Assembly: GCA_013042495.1 (NCBI GenBank)
Contig: JABDQB010000337.1
Location: 1-6,044, forward strand
Length of the DNA: 6,044 nt
Source of the DNA: Gemmatimonadota bacterium
GTDB lineage: Bacteria; Gemmatimonadota; Gemmatimonadetes; Palauibacterales; Palauibacteraceae
Direction of reading: 5' to 3'
The translations under genes and the position numbers were made by a program. This document shows positions 5,091 to 6,044 of the stretch, piece after piece. Under the pieces are notes generated by a model. It saw only the letters and a program-made list of their open reading frames with translations, ran no database searches and was not told the origin of the DNA. Positions within the stretch are counted from its first letter, which is position 1. Every line of letters begins with the position of its first letter.

Positions 5091-6044
5091 CTAGAACGCC
5101 CGCATGGTCGCGGCTACCATGAAAGTCACGGCGAACGCGATCCCGAGCGGCATCAGGGCGCCCAGGGTCGTCCATTTCCGGCTTCGCGTCTCCTTCCACA
5201 TCGTCCAGATCGTGGTGCCGCACGGGTTGTGGAGGAGCGAGAACAGCATCAGGCACACCGCCGTTACGAGCGTCCAGCCGTGTTCGTCGACGAGCACCGT
5301 TCGCAGCGCATCGTAGGATGCCGGCTCCGTCATCATCCCGAGGCCAGCATACACCATGAGCATCGTCGGGACCACGATCTCGTTCGCCGGTATCGCGATC
5401 ACGTAGGCCAGCAGGATCACGCCATCGAGCCCAAGGGCCTGCCCGAACGGGTCGAGCCAGTCCGCGACGATCTGCGCCAGGCTGGAGTCCCCTGCGTAGA
5501 TGTTGCCAAGGATCCAGATGAGTCCGCCCGCGGGCGCGGCGATCACGATCGCCCGCCACAGCACGAACAGCGTTCGATCGATCAGCGACGTGTACAGGAC
5601 CCGGAGCACCCCGGGTCTCCGGTAGGGCGGGAGCTCCAGGGTGAATGCGGTCGGCTGTCCCTTGAGCACGGTGCGGGAAAGGGCCCACGACACGGCCAGC
5701 GTGAAGAACACTCCGATCAGGACGACTCCCACGACCGTGCCCGCCGCGGCGAACGACGCGAGCGCCGGGGGAACGGATGCGGCCACGAACACGGTGGCCA
5801 GCATGATCAGGGTAGGGAACCGGCCATTGCACGGAACGAAGTTGTTGGTAAGGATCGCGATCAATCGCTCGCGGGGAGAGTCGATTATCCGCGTCGAGAT
5901 GATGCCGGCCGCGTTGCACCCGAACCCCATGGCCATGGACAGTGACTGTTTTCCGTGAGCGCCGGCCCGTCGGAACAGCCAGTCGAGGTTGAAAGCTACC
6001 CGTGGCAGATAGCCCAAATCCTCGAGGAGCGTGAACATCGGGAA
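5091..6044 (-). CDS. feoB: ferrous iron transport protein B, C-terminal membrane part (5' end outside window)
   Basis: FeoB imports Fe(II) across the cytoplasmic membrane, using an N-terminal G-protein domain and a polytopic membrane domain with two Gate repeats. Only the last 317 codons are present and the frame is open to the right edge, so the GTPase domain is not visible. The fragment begins FPMFTLLEDLGYLPRVAF, the FeoB LEDxGYxxR motif, then Gate 1 with AHGKQ, GFGCNAAGIISTR and NNFVPCNGRFPTLI. The PCNGRFP form is one I associate with clostridial-type FeoB. Gate 2 contains AIPANEIVVPTMLMVY and HNPCGTTIWTMWKETRSRKW. Several hydrophobic helices follow the expected order, ending in a final helix and MRAF. 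Conserved Cys occur in GFGC, VPC and NPC. The stop (5091-5093) is 30 nt before the start of the capA-like gene. ATG 6036-6038 is an internal Met, not the start. A GTPase-less Gate-only protein cannot be excluded from this window, but the match is typical of full FeoB. Confidence 0.9.
   Translation of the reverse strand, partial: FPMFTLLEDLGYLPRVAFNLDWLFRRAGAHGKQSLSMAMGFGCNAAGIISTRIIDSPRERLIAILTNNFVPCNGRFPTLIMLATVFVAASVPPALASFAAAGTVVGVVLIGVFFTLAVSWALSRTVLKGQPTAFTLELPPYRRPGVLRVLYTSLIDRTLFVLWRAIVIAAPAGGLIWILGNIYAGDSSLAQIVADWLDPFGQALGLDGVILLAYVIAIPANEIVVPTMLMVYAGLGMMTEPASYDALRTVLVDEHGWTLVTAVCLMLFSLLHNPCGTTIWTMWKETRSRKWTTLGALMPLGIAFAVTFMVAATMRAF

Noticed and set aside
4762..5919. 385-codon minus-strand frame spanning the feoB and capA-like genes
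   Set aside because: It is in a different frame from two well-supported genes on the same strand, crosses their boundary, and its translation is Arg/Gly/Asp-rich low complexity.
5061..5945. 294-codon plus-strand frame opposite feoB
   Set aside because: Composition is dominated by Arg, His, Asp, Glu and Gly, with no hydrophobic core or known motif; antisense shadow of feoB.

Overview
The window is a GC-rich, densely packed bacterial chromosome segment with six coding sequences, plus the 3' part of a seventh that runs off the right edge. There are no RNA genes, insertion sequences or CRISPR arrays. The gene content suggests a Gram-negative bacterium from Gemmatimonadota, Acidobacteriota or a related group. 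The main reason is the pairing of a six-helix membrane protein with an HTH_34-type winged-helix regulator, which I associate with those phyla; this is an inference from memory, not a search. Signal peptides and lipoprotein-like N-termini show that most products act at the cell envelope.

Left block (8-2416, all on the minus strand, read right to left): a sigma70-like promoter at 2424-2452 drives the membrane protein (1805-2416). Next come an overlapping winged-helix regulator (1405-1812), an 84-nt spacer with two hairpins, a cis-prenyltransferase of the undecaprenyl diphosphate synthase family (uppS, 502-1320) and a small putative lipoprotein (8-499). A near-identical palindromic motif (AGTACTnTGCATnACAAAGT) occurs twice: abutting the -35 box of the promoter, and across the ribosome binding site and start codon of uppS. 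The simplest reading is that the regulator controls its own operon and uppS, and so links an uncharacterised membrane protein/regulator pair to supply of the lipid carrier used for cell-wall and surface polysaccharide synthesis.

Middle (2591-3850, plus strand): a divergently transcribed, exported DUF2252-like protein, probably a lipoprotein, with a kinase/phosphotransferase-like core and an altered catalytic-loop motif. It shares the intergenic region that holds the second operator. Its stop codon overlaps that of the next gene tail to tail, and a strong hairpin lies just beyond.

Right block (3843-6044, minus strand): the C-terminal membrane part of a FeoB ferrous iron transporter, whose GTPase domain lies outside the window, followed 30 nt later by a secreted CapA-family metallophosphatase-like protein. 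They are probably co-transcribed.

The most interesting element is the two-site operator linking the regulator/membrane-protein operon to uppS, together with the hairpin-rich spacer between them.
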